From contig DAOVFE010000059.1 of NCBI GenBank assembly GCA_030673085.1, forward strand, positions 1-8,200: a DNA stretch of 8,200 nucleotides, in the 5' to 3' direction. The position numbers and the translations under genes are program-made. Every line of letters starts with the position of its first letter. The stretch's first letter is position 1. Source of the DNA: Anaerolineales bacterium. GTDB taxonomy: Bacteria; Chloroflexota; Anaerolineae; Anaerolineales; E44-bin32. Below are positions 1 to 6,654 of the stretch, piece by piece. Under the pieces are notes generated by a model that saw nothing but the letters and a program-made list of their open reading frames with translations, did not search any database and was not told the DNA's origin.

Positions 1-357
1 GAAAATTATTTCCAGCAATTAGTCAGACTACAAGCTTTCTCTGCCAGAAATATTGCGCCCTTACAGCGACGCAACCATCATTATTGTCGATCAAGTACTG
101 GAGCGCCACAGTGATCGTGCCCATGCGCAATTACGAAGCAATTGCGCAACGGCGCCGCAAAATCGAAAACCTGCGAAGAAGGAGCATCTCAGCGACAGCT
201 TGAACCACTGTGAAAAATGGATTGTCTACAGGAAGCCCGCATTTCTTTGGCCAAAGAATTAAAAGCCGGCTTAACATTGCACCGTTAAAAGGATCCCGAT
301 CCAAATGCTAGTATCATTGTTATCCAACAAAATTGCGATAAATTTTCTGTAAGGGTT
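1..357. other. No convincing gene; possible decayed coding sequence
   Basis: I recognise no gene here. Three frames each carry a short stretch that reads like protein and then breaks. One is open on the plus strand from about 23 to 262 and includes SDATIIIVDQVLERHSD. A second ends near 200 and includes MRNYEAIAQRRRKIE. A third, in the scpA frame, includes LQEARISLAKELKAGL before a TAA at 286-288, then stays open to the scpA start. No ATG with a ribosome binding site opens any of them. A gene decayed by frameshifts, an intergenic region, or sequencing errors would all look like this. The codons between 289 and 357 contain no ATG, GTG or TTG, so scpA cannot start further upstream at a usual start codon. 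Confidence 0.3.
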
Positions 358-1125
358 ATGACCGCCGTGTCAGTCTATACTATCCATCTTCCAATCTATA
401 ATGGCCCGCTAGATCTTCTGCTCGAATTAATCGAACGCGCCGAACTCGACATTACTAAAGTCTCACTGGCCAAGGTCACGAACCAATATCTCGAATATAT
501 ACGCCAAGCGCAAGAGATTCAACTCGCCGATCTAGCTTCGTTTCTTATCATTGCAGCCCGATTAATCCAAATCAAATCTGAAGCATTGTTGCCTCGTCCC
601 CCAGAGCGTGAACCCGGCGAACTAGATGTCGGAGATGCTCTAGCCCGACAATTAATTGCATACAAACGATATAAAGAGATTGCCAATCAGCTTGCTTCTC
701 GCGAGAAAGCCGGCTTACAAACATACCTGCGCCTGGCCCCCCTGCCACATTCAGACCCAATACTTGACCTCTCAGGAATAAGCCTGGCGGATTTACATCG
801 AGCCATATTAGAAGCCTTGGCAGCCAATCAAGGCGATGGCCACCTTAATGAGGCAATTGCCCCTCCGAAAATCAATATACGAGATCATATCCAAATGATT
901 ATCGATTCGCTGCATTCCGCTGGAAAAACTACTTTCTGGAGTATCATCAAACAATCCAAATCTCGCATTGAGATTGCGGTTTCATTCATAGCTATCCTAG
1001 AATTGGTCAAACTACGCAAGGTTACCGCTCAACAAAATGAGCTTTTTGGCGAAATAACTATCATGCCCGGCGAAACCTGGAATCAAGATCAAGAAGAAGA
1101 ATTCGAGTTGGAATTCGACGAATAA
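358..1125 (+). CDS. scpA: Segregation and condensation protein A (ScpA, kleisin)
   Basis: ScpA is the kleisin that bridges the SMC ATPase heads and, with ScpB, forms the bacterial condensin that compacts and segregates the chromosome. The 255-residue product has the family hallmark GPLDLLL at residues 16-22, followed by the helical SMC-neck-binding region (IERAELDITKVSLAKVT). The C-terminal part, about residues 175-240, reads as the winged-helix domain that contacts the SMC head (TFWSIIKQSKSRIEIAVSFI, then LFGEI). The length is normal for the family. The protein ends in a strongly acidic tail (residues 244-255). ATG 358 has an AAGGG (351-355) only 2 bases upstream, which is too close. GTG 367 (Val4) has 11 bases of spacing and is a plausible alternative start. 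scpB, often the next gene, is absent; the following gene lies on the other strand and overlaps the scpA end. Confidence 0.95.
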   Translation: MTAVSVYTIHLPIYNGPLDLLLELIERAELDITKVSLAKVTNQYLEYIRQAQEIQLADLASFLIIAARLIQIKSEALLPRPPEREPGELDVGDALARQLIAYKRYKEIANQLASREKAGLQTYLRLAPLPHSDPILDLSGISLADLHRAILEALAANQGDGHLNEAIAPPKINIRDHIQMIIDSLHSAGKTTFWSIIKQSKSRIEIAVSFIAILELVKLRKVTAQQNELFGEITIMPGETWNQDQEEEFELEFDE

Positions 1126-1484
1126 CCGGCGCCAATGATCAGTGCGAGGCCAGCCCCTAATCCATCGATCATCACATCCATAAGGCTCGATGTGCGATCA
1201 ACTACAAAGGACTGGTGAAATTCATCGCTTAATGCGAACAGCAATGCCATCATCCATGCCATTAGCCATCGATAACGAATGGATAGGCGCGACGGAAGCG
1301 CATAATAGTACGACAAGCCAAGCAAGCCGTATCCTAGCGCATGCCCGCCCTTTTTTATAAAAATGTCTAACCGCCCGAAGTAGGGAATGCGATACGCAGG
1401 CAAGGAAGAGAAGAAAAAGATCAAGATCATCATGCCGATAGCAGGCAGCCAATGCAATATATCTCTCTTAAACATGGTCGTCAT
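1089..1484 (-). CDS. VanZ-like integral membrane protein
   Basis: This is a small membrane protein of the VanZ family, 131 residues from ATG 1484. VanZ itself gives low-level teicoplanin resistance in enterococci, but most chromosomal homologues have no known role. Family features are clear: a first hydrophobic segment (about 12-28) ending in FFSSLP, KKGGHALGYGLLG at 44-56 with the conserved His48, a second membrane span (about 73-86), then SDEFHQSF at 86-93 and DRTSSLMDVMIDGLGAG (96-112), matching the usual DExxQ...R..D...N/D..G pattern. The last ten residues are only Ser and Asn and are encoded opposite the acidic tail of scpA, giving a 37-bp convergent overlap. An in-frame TTG at 1514 would add ten residues, but neither start has a strong ribosome binding site. 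Function in this organism is unknown. Confidence 0.85.
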   Translation of the reverse strand: MTTMFKRDILHWLPAIGMMILIFFFSSLPAYRIPYFGRLDIFIKKGGHALGYGLLGLSYYYALPSRLSIRYRWLMAWMMALLFALSDEFHQSFVVDRTSSLMDVMIDGLGAGLALIIGAGYSSNSNSNSSS

Positions 1485-1703
1485 TCTACCACTTCTTAAC
1501 ACTGCCAGTTCCAAATCCGCTAAAAACTATTTATAAGCTGCTTCCCTTATCCCAAAATTCTATTATCCAAATAATAGTTCAATGGATCGCTATCTCGCGT
1601 GCGGGATGAGAAACAGCCATACTGCCGCCAAATATACTTTGCCTTTCCGGGCCCGGCCTATCGATTTGCTCAGTTGCCTGAGATTAAGCAAACCGCCTTA
1701 TAC

Positions 1704-1723
1704 AAAAGGGGTTTTCGAGCCCC
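1704..1723 (-). terminator. Weak rho-independent terminator candidate after the EEP gene
   Basis: Read on the minus strand, GGGG-CTCGAAAA-CCCC is followed directly by TTTT, about 45 bases past the stop codon of the phosphohydrolase gene. The stem is only four G-C pairs and the T-tract is short, so termination may be partial. Placement and polarity fit this gene, and it would separate it from the co-oriented VanZ-like gene. Confidence 0.35.
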
Positions 1724-1768
1724 GAGCCATACTAGTGAAATAGTCACTGGGAATGGCACTACATATAT

Positions 1769-2740
1769 TCATTCAGCATTGGATAACGAAAAATCCATAA
1801 TCACCGGCAAGTGGTCAGATCCAATATACAGTCCGAGCCTGCGATCATGCACTTGTATTCCATCTGAGACTAATATGTGATCTAGCGGAATTCGCAAGAA
1901 GCCCGGCATTCGAGCGTGCCACGACGGCTGAACCCCGAAGCCTTTCCTACTGTCATGTAGATTCCCACGTCGTATCATCCCCATGAAATAGGGTGACCAG
2001 GATGATAGGTTCATGTCGCCCATCAGGATTACCTCGCCCGACTGTGCCGCCGCGAATGCTGCCACAGCCGCGAGCTGCTGGTTGCGAACATTTGTGAATC
2101 CCGGCCCGACTGGCGGATAGGGATGGGTCCCAATCACAGTGAGCTGCCGGCCTTCAATCGTCATACGTGCAATGACCGACGGAAAAAGAGAATCGCCTAT
2201 CTTTGTAATCACTGCTTCATCCAACGGAATCATGCTCATTACTGCAATACCGAAGTTGTTCTCCTGCGGAAACGCTTCAATATAGGGATAAAGGTCCTCG
2301 ACGTCATTTAGCGCATCCATCCATCTCTGATTGACTTCTATTAACACAACCAAATCCGGTCTCTCTTTTTTAATAAGGGATGACATGGAATCATAGTCAT
2401 GATTTGCGGTATGAACATTTGCCACTATGGTCCGGATTACTTCCAATTGCTCTAGCTGATGTTCCGGTTGAGGCAGGTAAAGGGGAAGAATCAAGCTCAA
2501 ATTTGCCGCAGCAAAGACCATAGCCAAAACTGTGATCCTCTTCTGCCGCAGAAGCAATGCAACTATCACGCAGATAATAAGTACCAATCCATATTGGACT
2601 CGGAAATGGCTGACAATGTCAAACATCCACCATAGGCGCCCTGCAAATCCTAATATAGTTGCCGCACTGCTCAGGGCAAGAAGAAGATATAGCAGATATG
2701 CGGCGGCAGTCCTAAGACTGATTTTGGTTGGAATAGTCAT
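1769..2740 (-). CDS. Membrane-anchored endonuclease/exonuclease/phosphatase-family protein
   Basis: This is a Mg2+-dependent phosphohydrolase of the EEP (DNase I/AP endonuclease/sphingomyelinase) fold, 323 residues. Three N-terminal membrane segments (about 12-33, 48-66, 69-88) are followed by the catalytic domain (about 104-317). The core motifs are all present: NVHTAN with Asn108, the metal-binding Glu135 in IEVNQ, GTHPYPP with His206, GDMN at 241-244, PLDHIL at 285-290 and the catalytic SDHLP at 308-312. The enzyme is therefore probably active, with its domain tethered to the membrane, as in YafD-like proteins. Whether the substrate is nucleic acid, phospholipid or an inositol phosphate cannot be read from the sequence. 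The start is uncertain: ATG 2740 is chosen. An AGGA lies 11 bases upstream of it, and an in-frame TTG six bases before the ATG has better spacing (5 bases). A TTG at 2761 is also in frame. Confidence 0.85.
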   Translation of the reverse strand: MTIPTKISLRTAAAYLLYLLLALSSAATILGFAGRLWWMFDIVSHFRVQYGLVLIICVIVALLLRQKRITVLAMVFAAANLSLILPLYLPQPEHQLEQLEVIRTIVANVHTANHDYDSMSSLIKKERPDLVVLIEVNQRWMDALNDVEDLYPYIEAFPQENNFGIAVMSMIPLDEAVITKIGDSLFPSVIARMTIEGRQLTVIGTHPYPPVGPGFTNVRNQQLAAVAAFAAAQSGEVILMGDMNLSSWSPYFMGMIRRGNLHDSRKGFGVQPSWHARMPGFLRIPLDHILVSDGIQVHDRRLGLYIGSDHLPVIMDFSLSNAE

Positions 2741-2800
2741 GCACAATCGATTCCTTTTCAAGCATCGTAATTCTTTTTATTCTCTAAAATGTTAGCTGCA

Positions 2801-2832
2801 ATTATACGCCCCATCATACATAATTGTGTATG
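2801..2832 (-). promoter_or_regulatory. Candidate promoter and operator-like palindrome for the EEP gene
   Basis: On the minus strand a consensus TATAAT (2806-2801) lies about 60 bases before the EEP start. No good -35 hexamer is found at 16-18 bases. Instead, the -35 position is covered by an inverted repeat, CATACA-N6-TGTATG (2815-2832), which could be a regulator binding site. The last G of that repeat is the first base of the inserted MITE-like element, so the native repeat is ATACA-N6-TGTAT. The -10 is seen directly; the role of the palindrome is inferred. Confidence 0.35.
2827..2831 (+). repeat. Target-site duplication, left copy (TGTAT)
   Basis: TGTAT directly abuts the left end of the 115-bp element and is repeated exactly at 2947-2951, directly abutting its right end. 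A perfect direct repeat at precisely the boundaries set by the inverted ends is the expected scar of a cut-and-paste insertion. Confidence 0.6.
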
Positions 2833-2946
2833 AGGTTGTTGAAAAAGAGGAATTGCCGAAATATTAGTACCTATGGGGTGGAAGCGGAGCTTTCACCCCA
2901 TATGTACCACTCTTTTTGATGGGCAAATATGTTTTTCAACATACTC
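2832..2946. mobile_element. MITE-like non-autonomous element, 115 bp
   Basis: The segment begins GAGGTTGTTGAAAAA (2832-2846) and ends TTTTTCAACATACTC (2932-2946). The reverse complement of the right end is GAGTATGTTGAAAAA, so 13 of 15 positions match. It is flanked by TGTAT direct repeats. It encodes no plausible protein and has an internal 19-bp hairpin, plus a further inner pair AAAAAGAG (2842-2849) and CTCTTTTT (2910-2917). Inverted ends, target duplication, small size and lack of a gene together define a miniature inverted-repeat element that would be moved by the transposase of a related full-length insertion sequence. No transposase is in this window, and I do not assign a family. It sits between divergent transcription units, where insertion is tolerated, and may affect expression of either side. 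Confidence 0.65.
2867..2907. repeat. Long internal hairpin of the MITE-like element
   Basis: GTACCTATGGGGTGGAAGC (2867-2885) and GCTTTCACCCCATATGTAC (2889-2907) are inverted repeats separated by only GGA, with 17 of 19 positions pairing. One mismatch is a G-T wobble, so RNA made through it would fold into a strong stem. The arms contain GTAC palindromes. No T-tract follows directly on the plus strand, so it is not a classical terminator. Confidence 0.85.
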
Positions 2947-2951
2947 TGTAT
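2947..2951 (+). repeat. Target-site duplication, right copy (TGTAT)
   Basis: This is the exact copy of the TGTAT at 2827-2831, starting at the base after the right inverted end. Confidence 0.6.
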
Positions 2952-3268
2952 TTCGCTTGAATCAGCCATTGTGCATACTATTATGGAACAGCAAAATGCC
3001 GTCAGCTAAAATGCAATGGATTGTCAGTCAAATAGGTGATAGCGACAGCCTATATAGTTATAATATGGCAAGGTAAAAATGCTGCTAGATGATCGCTTAA
3101 TAGTCTATCAGTTTGCTTGAATAGGCTTGATGAGAGCTGATTCATCCGGTTATCATCTTTGCCAGTTCTGTAGTCTGAATATGCAAAAATGTATCTCGTT
3201 TTCCTTTTTGGCAAAAAAAGGATGCCCAAAAGGATTGAAGCCGTTAAACATCCTGAAAGGATGATGTT
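2952..3268 (+). promoter_or_regulatory. Upstream and leader region of the ABC operon
   Basis: This gap of about 317 bases holds no convincing gene. A consensus -10, TATAAT, lies at 3059-3064, but no recognisable -35 precedes it at 16-18 bases. If used, it gives a leader of about 200 nt. Close to the operon start there are two small inverted repeats: CCTTTTT/AAAAAGG (3203-3209 with 3215-3221), and CATCC/GGATG (3249-3253 with 3259-3263), which overlaps the ribosome binding site. Three AAAGGAT-like sequences occur in the last 55 bases. Specific regulation is not shown by the sequence alone. Confidence 0.3.
3249..3268 (+). promoter_or_regulatory. Ribosome binding site inside a small hairpin
   Basis: AAAGGA (3256-3261) with a 7-base spacer decides the start at ATG 3269. 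The binding site lies in the loop and 3' arm of CATCC-TGAAA-GGATG. The CATCC arm could pair instead with an identical GGATG at 3220-3224, which would free the site. Confidence 0.5.
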
Positions 3269-4183
3269 ATGCACACAGTTGAAGTCACGAATATCCGCAA
3301 ATCATTTGGACCAAATCTGGCTGTTGCAGAAGTCTCGTTTGCAGTAGAAAAAGGAGAAATTTTCGGCATGCTTGGCCCCAATGGGGCCGGGAAGACAACC
3401 AGCATCCGAATTATGTTAGACATCTTTAAACCGGATCGGGGTCATATAAGTGTTTTTGGCGGCGATTTGAATGAACAAAAGAAGAATAACATCGGCTACC
3501 TTCCCGAAGAACGCGGTCTATATAAGGACATTAAATTGGAACAGGTCCTGATTTACCTTGCAACCCTTAAGGGATTAGATGAAACCACTGCTCGCCGCCG
3601 TCTAGATAAATGGCTTGATCGCTTTGACCTCACAGCGCACCGGCGAAAGAAGGTTCAGGAATTAAGCAAGGGGATGCAACAGAAAGCTCAGATTATTGCA
3701 ACTTTGCTTCACGATCCGGATCTTATTGTGATGGATGAACCCTTTGCCGGCCTAGACCCCGTTAATGCCCGTCTGGTAAAGGATATTCTAGAAGACCTGC
3801 GCCGGGCCGGGAAATCAATCATCATGTCTACCCACCGGATGTATCAAGTTGAAGCCCTTTGCAACCGGATCGTGCTTATCAATGAGGGACACTCTGTACT
3901 CTACGGTCAAGTGGACGAAATCAAGCATAATTTTGCCGGGAATGCAGTTGTTCTGGAAGGAAAAGGCGATTTTTCACAATTGCCAGGCGTGATTGACGAT
4001 CGCCGGCAAAATGGAGAAGTCCATCTCACCCTGGCGCCAGGCGCCGATCCGCAAGCAATATTCCATACCCTGGCGCAGCGAGAAAATACATCTATCGATC
4101 GATTCCAGATCGCCGAACCATCTTTCGAAGACATCTTCATCGCCGTAGTTCAAGAGGGCAAAGAGGAGCCGTCGTATGGCTAA
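3269..4183 (+). CDS. ABC transporter ATP-binding protein, NatA/YhaQ type
   Basis: This is the cytoplasmic ATPase subunit that powers the export complex made with the two downstream permeases. The 304 residues contain a full nucleotide-binding domain: Walker A GPNGAGKTT (36-44), the Q-loop region GYLPEERGLY (76-85) with Glu in the usual Gln place, signature LSKGMQQ (132-138), Walker B LIVMDEP (152-158) with catalytic Glu157, D-loop GLDP (161-164), and the switch His189 in STHRM. The EERGLY sequence and the accessory C-terminal domain (about 210-300, DUF4162-like) are typical of the NatA/YhaQ group, known from Na+ extrusion and related exporters. All catalytic residues are present. A clear AAAGGA precedes the start. 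The end overlaps the first permease by 8 bp. The transported substrate cannot be deduced; sodium is only one possibility. Confidence 0.93.
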   Translation: MHTVEVTNIRKSFGPNLAVAEVSFAVEKGEIFGMLGPNGAGKTTSIRIMLDIFKPDRGHISVFGGDLNEQKKNNIGYLPEERGLYKDIKLEQVLIYLATLKGLDETTARRRLDKWLDRFDLTAHRRKKVQELSKGMQQKAQIIATLLHDPDLIVMDEPFAGLDPVNARLVKDILEDLRRAGKSIIMSTHRMYQVEALCNRIVLINEGHSVLYGQVDEIKHNFAGNAVVLEGKGDFSQLPGVIDDRRQNGEVHLTLAPGADPQAIFHTLAQRENTSIDRFQIAEPSFEDIFIAVVQEGKEEPSYG

Positions 4184-5414
4184 ACTCTGGTTAGTTGCCA
4201 AGCACGAATACTTCAAACGAGTTCAAAAGCGATCGTTCCTTCTGGCTACTTTCGGCCTTCCGCTATTAATTACGCTCTCCATGGCTATCGCTGGCTTGGC
4301 AATTGGATCCAGCCTGCACAAATCAATAGGCTATGTGGATCAGGCCGGCATAATGGCCGGCATGTTAGGACAATCCGGAGGTGATAATGACTTCCTGGCA
4401 TATCCGGATGAAGTCAGTGCCCGGGCTGCACTGGAGGAAGGTACTATCCAGGCCTACTACATCCTCCCCGCCGATTACCTTCACTCACGTAACCTAGAGC
4501 TCTATTACTGGGACGAACAACCAGGTCGGCATGTCATGGAGGATTTCGATCAACTTCTGCGCACCCAACTTTCTGACGATCTTCCCGAATCGGTGCGCCA
4601 TCGGATCATGGAAGGATGGTATTTGAAGATCATTGCCGCTGACGGCAGCCGCAGTTTCGACGAGCGGACTGGTTTTGTCAGCATCATGATGCCATTTATC
4701 GCCAGTATGCTCTTCTTTTTCGCTGTCATGGCTGCATCTGGATATCTTCTGCAAGCGGTAACCGACGAAAAAGAGAATCGCACTGTAGAGATCCTGGCAA
4801 CCTCGCTCACCCCTGGGCAGCTAATGAGCGGCAAGGCAATTGGTCTTCTTGCAGTCGCTCTCACTCAGATCGCCGCCTGGGCAATTTCAATTGCTGTCGC
4901 GCTCGTCATTGCCGCCCAGATTTTTGAACCATTGCAAGGATTTCAGGTTCCCTGGGGATACTTTGGAATAATCTTACTTTTCTTCGTTCCATCCTACGCC
5001 CTGGCTGCGGGGATTATGATTTCCATCGGCAGTATTGTCACCGATATGCAGCAAGGGCAGCAGATGGCCAGTGTTGTGAATATGCTCTTCCTCGCTCCTA
5101 TGTTCGTAAGCACACTGATGCTCAGCAATCCCGATAGCCCAATCCTTGTGGCAATGACGCTATTCCCAACTACCGCCCTGCTTACCATTAGCCTTCGCTG
5201 GTCTATGGCCGTCGTCCCCTTCTGGCAACTTTCGCTGAGCTGGCTATTACTAGTTGCCGCTTCCGCCGTCGCGATCTGGGCTTCAGGCCGCCTCTTCCGG
5301 ATGGGTATGCTGCGCTATGGGCAACGCCTTAATCTGCGAAATATCTTGGCTGCAATTCGCCAAAGCACCACCGGTTTTGATGTGCATGAAATGAAAGGCC
5401 AACCCGATGCGTAA
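4176..5414 (+). CDS. ABC transporter permease, NatB/YhaP type (first of two)
   Basis: This membrane subunit of the exporter has 412 residues and the ABC-2 type permease architecture. One N-terminal span (about 22-45) is followed by a large extracytoplasmic domain (about 46-166), then about six more spans (near 167-193, 221-248, 261-287, 297-316, 322-341, 349-369). The cytoplasmic loop motif DEKENRTVEIL (197-207), just after the second span, is the family signature. AGGAG with a 7-base spacer precedes the ATG inside the end of the ATPase gene; the overlap ATGGCTAA indicates translational coupling. It is a paralogue of the next gene: the KHExxxxxxKRSF start, YPDEVSARAALEEGTIQAYY (76-95), KENRTVE and the C-terminal GRLFR all have counterparts there. 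Together they probably form a heterodimeric channel. Confidence 0.9.
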   Translation: MAKLWLVAKHEYFKRVQKRSFLLATFGLPLLITLSMAIAGLAIGSSLHKSIGYVDQAGIMAGMLGQSGGDNDFLAYPDEVSARAALEEGTIQAYYILPADYLHSRNLELYYWDEQPGRHVMEDFDQLLRTQLSDDLPESVRHRIMEGWYLKIIAADGSRSFDERTGFVSIMMPFIASMLFFFAVMAASGYLLQAVTDEKENRTVEILATSLTPGQLMSGKAIGLLAVALTQIAAWAISIAVALVIAAQIFEPLQGFQVPWGYFGIILLFFVPSYALAAGIMISIGSIVTDMQQGQQMASVVNMLFLAPMFVSTLMLSNPDSPILVAMTLFPTTALLTISLRWSMAVVPFWQLSLSWLLLVAASAVAIWASGRLFRMGMLRYGQRLNLRNILAAIRQSTTGFDVHEMKGQPDA

Positions 5415-6654
5415 TATTGCTATCGTAATGAAGCATGAATTCCTGACCACCTTGAGCAAACGCTCCTTCTGGGTGATGACATTTTTATTGCCCGGCATGA
5501 TCATCTTGTTTTCGTTCGGATCACAATTACTGGCTGAAACCTCATTTAATGGTGAGCAGCTAGCCGGCGAGATTTCCAACCAAGCTCCAGCAGCAGTAGG
5601 CTATATAGATGATGCGGATCTGATCCAAAAACTTCCCCCTGGCTATTCTCCCGATAATCTCAAGCAATTCCCCGATGAAGCTGCAGCGCAAGCCGCAATG
5701 GATTCTGGGGAAATAATGCAATACTATGTGATCCCATCCGATGCAATCGAAAACGGCCAGATATCATTAATCGTCCGTGATTATGCTCCGTTTAATGATA
5801 GTGGAAGCTATCAAATAATCGATCCTGTGCTGCAGTTCAATCTGGTCAAAGATGAAGAGCTGGCGCTATTGATAAATGATCCCGCACCGGATATTAACCA
5901 ACACATGCTGGCGCCGGAAAGCAGCGAGAGTCCAAATCGGGAAGGCCCGATATCCGATATTGTGCCTTATGCAATCATAATGATCTTCTTTATGCTAATA
6001 AGCATGACAGGCAGTCTAATGCTGACGAGCGTTTCCAAAGAAAAGGAGAACCGAACCGTTGAGGTTTTGCTGCTCAGTTTACAGCCGCGCGATTTAATGG
6101 CGGGAAAGCTGCTCGGCCTGAGTGCTGTGGCGCTGCTGCAGGTTAGCATCTGGCTTTCGGCAATGAGCATTGGCCTCCGGCAAGCCAAAGAATTGCTCCA
6201 CCTCGCCACTTCATTTGAAATGCCAACCGGTTTATTTGCCTGGGGCCTCGCATTTTTACTGCTTGGCTATCTGATGTACGCTTCTGCCCAGGGGGTACTC
6301 GGCGCCTTGGCGCCTACCGCCCGCGAAGGGGCTCAATTCTCTTTTATTGTGTTGCTTCCGCTTATCATTCCAATGATGTTGAACACCATCTTTGTAGAAG
6401 ATCCAACTGGCGGCATCGTCACCTTTCTTAGTCTATTTCCGCTAACGGCTCCGGTTTCGATGATTGCACGCATGACGGTCGTCGACGTTCCTTTATGGCA
6501 AACGATCCTCAGCTTGCTCGGCGTGGGCGTAGTTGCCTATGAGTTCGTCCTGATTTCCGCCCGTCTTTTCCGCGCCGATACACTTCTCTCGTCCTCGGCC
6601 CTAAGCTGGAAACGGCTCGGACAGGAACTTAAGCATTCGCTTCATAAGCGTTAA
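5407..6654 (+). CDS. ABC transporter permease, NatB/YhaP type (second of two)
   Basis: This is the second membrane subunit, 415 residues, with the same layout as its neighbour. It has a span at about 22-43, an outside domain (about 44-183), spans near 184-206, 233-256, 275-299, 308-329, 335-356 and 362-385, and a basic C-terminus. KEKENRTVEVLL (211-222) corresponds to the motif in the first permease, and FPDEAAAQAAMDSGEIMQYY (88-107) aligns with its YPDE segment, so the pair arose by tandem duplication and diverged. AAAGG with an 8-base spacer precedes the ATG; the overlap with the preceding gene is ATGCGTAA. The family is ABC-2 type exporters and the substrate is unknown. A short inverted repeat (CGCTT/AAGCG) overlaps the stop codon but has no T-tract, so I do not call it a terminator. 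Confidence 0.9.
   Translation: MRNIAIVMKHEFLTTLSKRSFWVMTFLLPGMIILFSFGSQLLAETSFNGEQLAGEISNQAPAAVGYIDDADLIQKLPPGYSPDNLKQFPDEAAAQAAMDSGEIMQYYVIPSDAIENGQISLIVRDYAPFNDSGSYQIIDPVLQFNLVKDEELALLINDPAPDINQHMLAPESSESPNREGPISDIVPYAIIMIFFMLISMTGSLMLTSVSKEKENRTVEVLLLSLQPRDLMAGKLLGLSAVALLQVSIWLSAMSIGLRQAKELLHLATSFEMPTGLFAWGLAFLLLGYLMYASAQGVLGALAPTAREGAQFSFIVLLPLIIPMMLNTIFVEDPTGGIVTFLSLFPLTAPVSMIARMTVVDVPLWQTILSLLGVGVVAYEFVLISARLFRADTLLSSSALSWKRLGQELKHSLHKR

Noticed and set aside
1560..1577. CTATTAT-CCAA-ATAATAG inverted repeat
   Set aside because: The A/T-only stem is weak, has no T-tract, and lies in a gap without a clear link to a promoter or gene end; common by chance in such sequence.
1640..1730. tRNA-like stretch (GCTCAGTTGCCTGAGA followed by GGTTTTCGAGCC)
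   Set aside because: It superficially resembles D- and T-arms, but no acceptor stem or anticodon arm of the right spacing can be formed on either strand. The second part is better explained as a minus-strand terminator stem.
1734..1748. AGTGA-AATAG-TCACT hairpin just past the EEP stop codon
   Set aside because: The 5-bp stem has no following T-tract on the minus strand; the GGGG/CCCC hairpin at 1704-1723 is the better terminator candidate.
1599..1880. 93-codon plus-strand open frame
   Set aside because: It lacks a ribosome binding site and a recognisable domain, and runs antisense into the well-supported EEP gene.
2873..3076. 67-codon plus-strand open frame
   Set aside because: It begins inside the MITE-like hairpin, has no family features or ribosome binding site, and its composition follows the repeat.
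3050..3274. 74-codon minus-strand frame with a hydrophobic N-terminus
   Set aside because: The signal-like start is the antisense of the ABC leader's A/T-rich repeats. Its start is a GTG with no ribosome binding site, and nothing else supports a gene.
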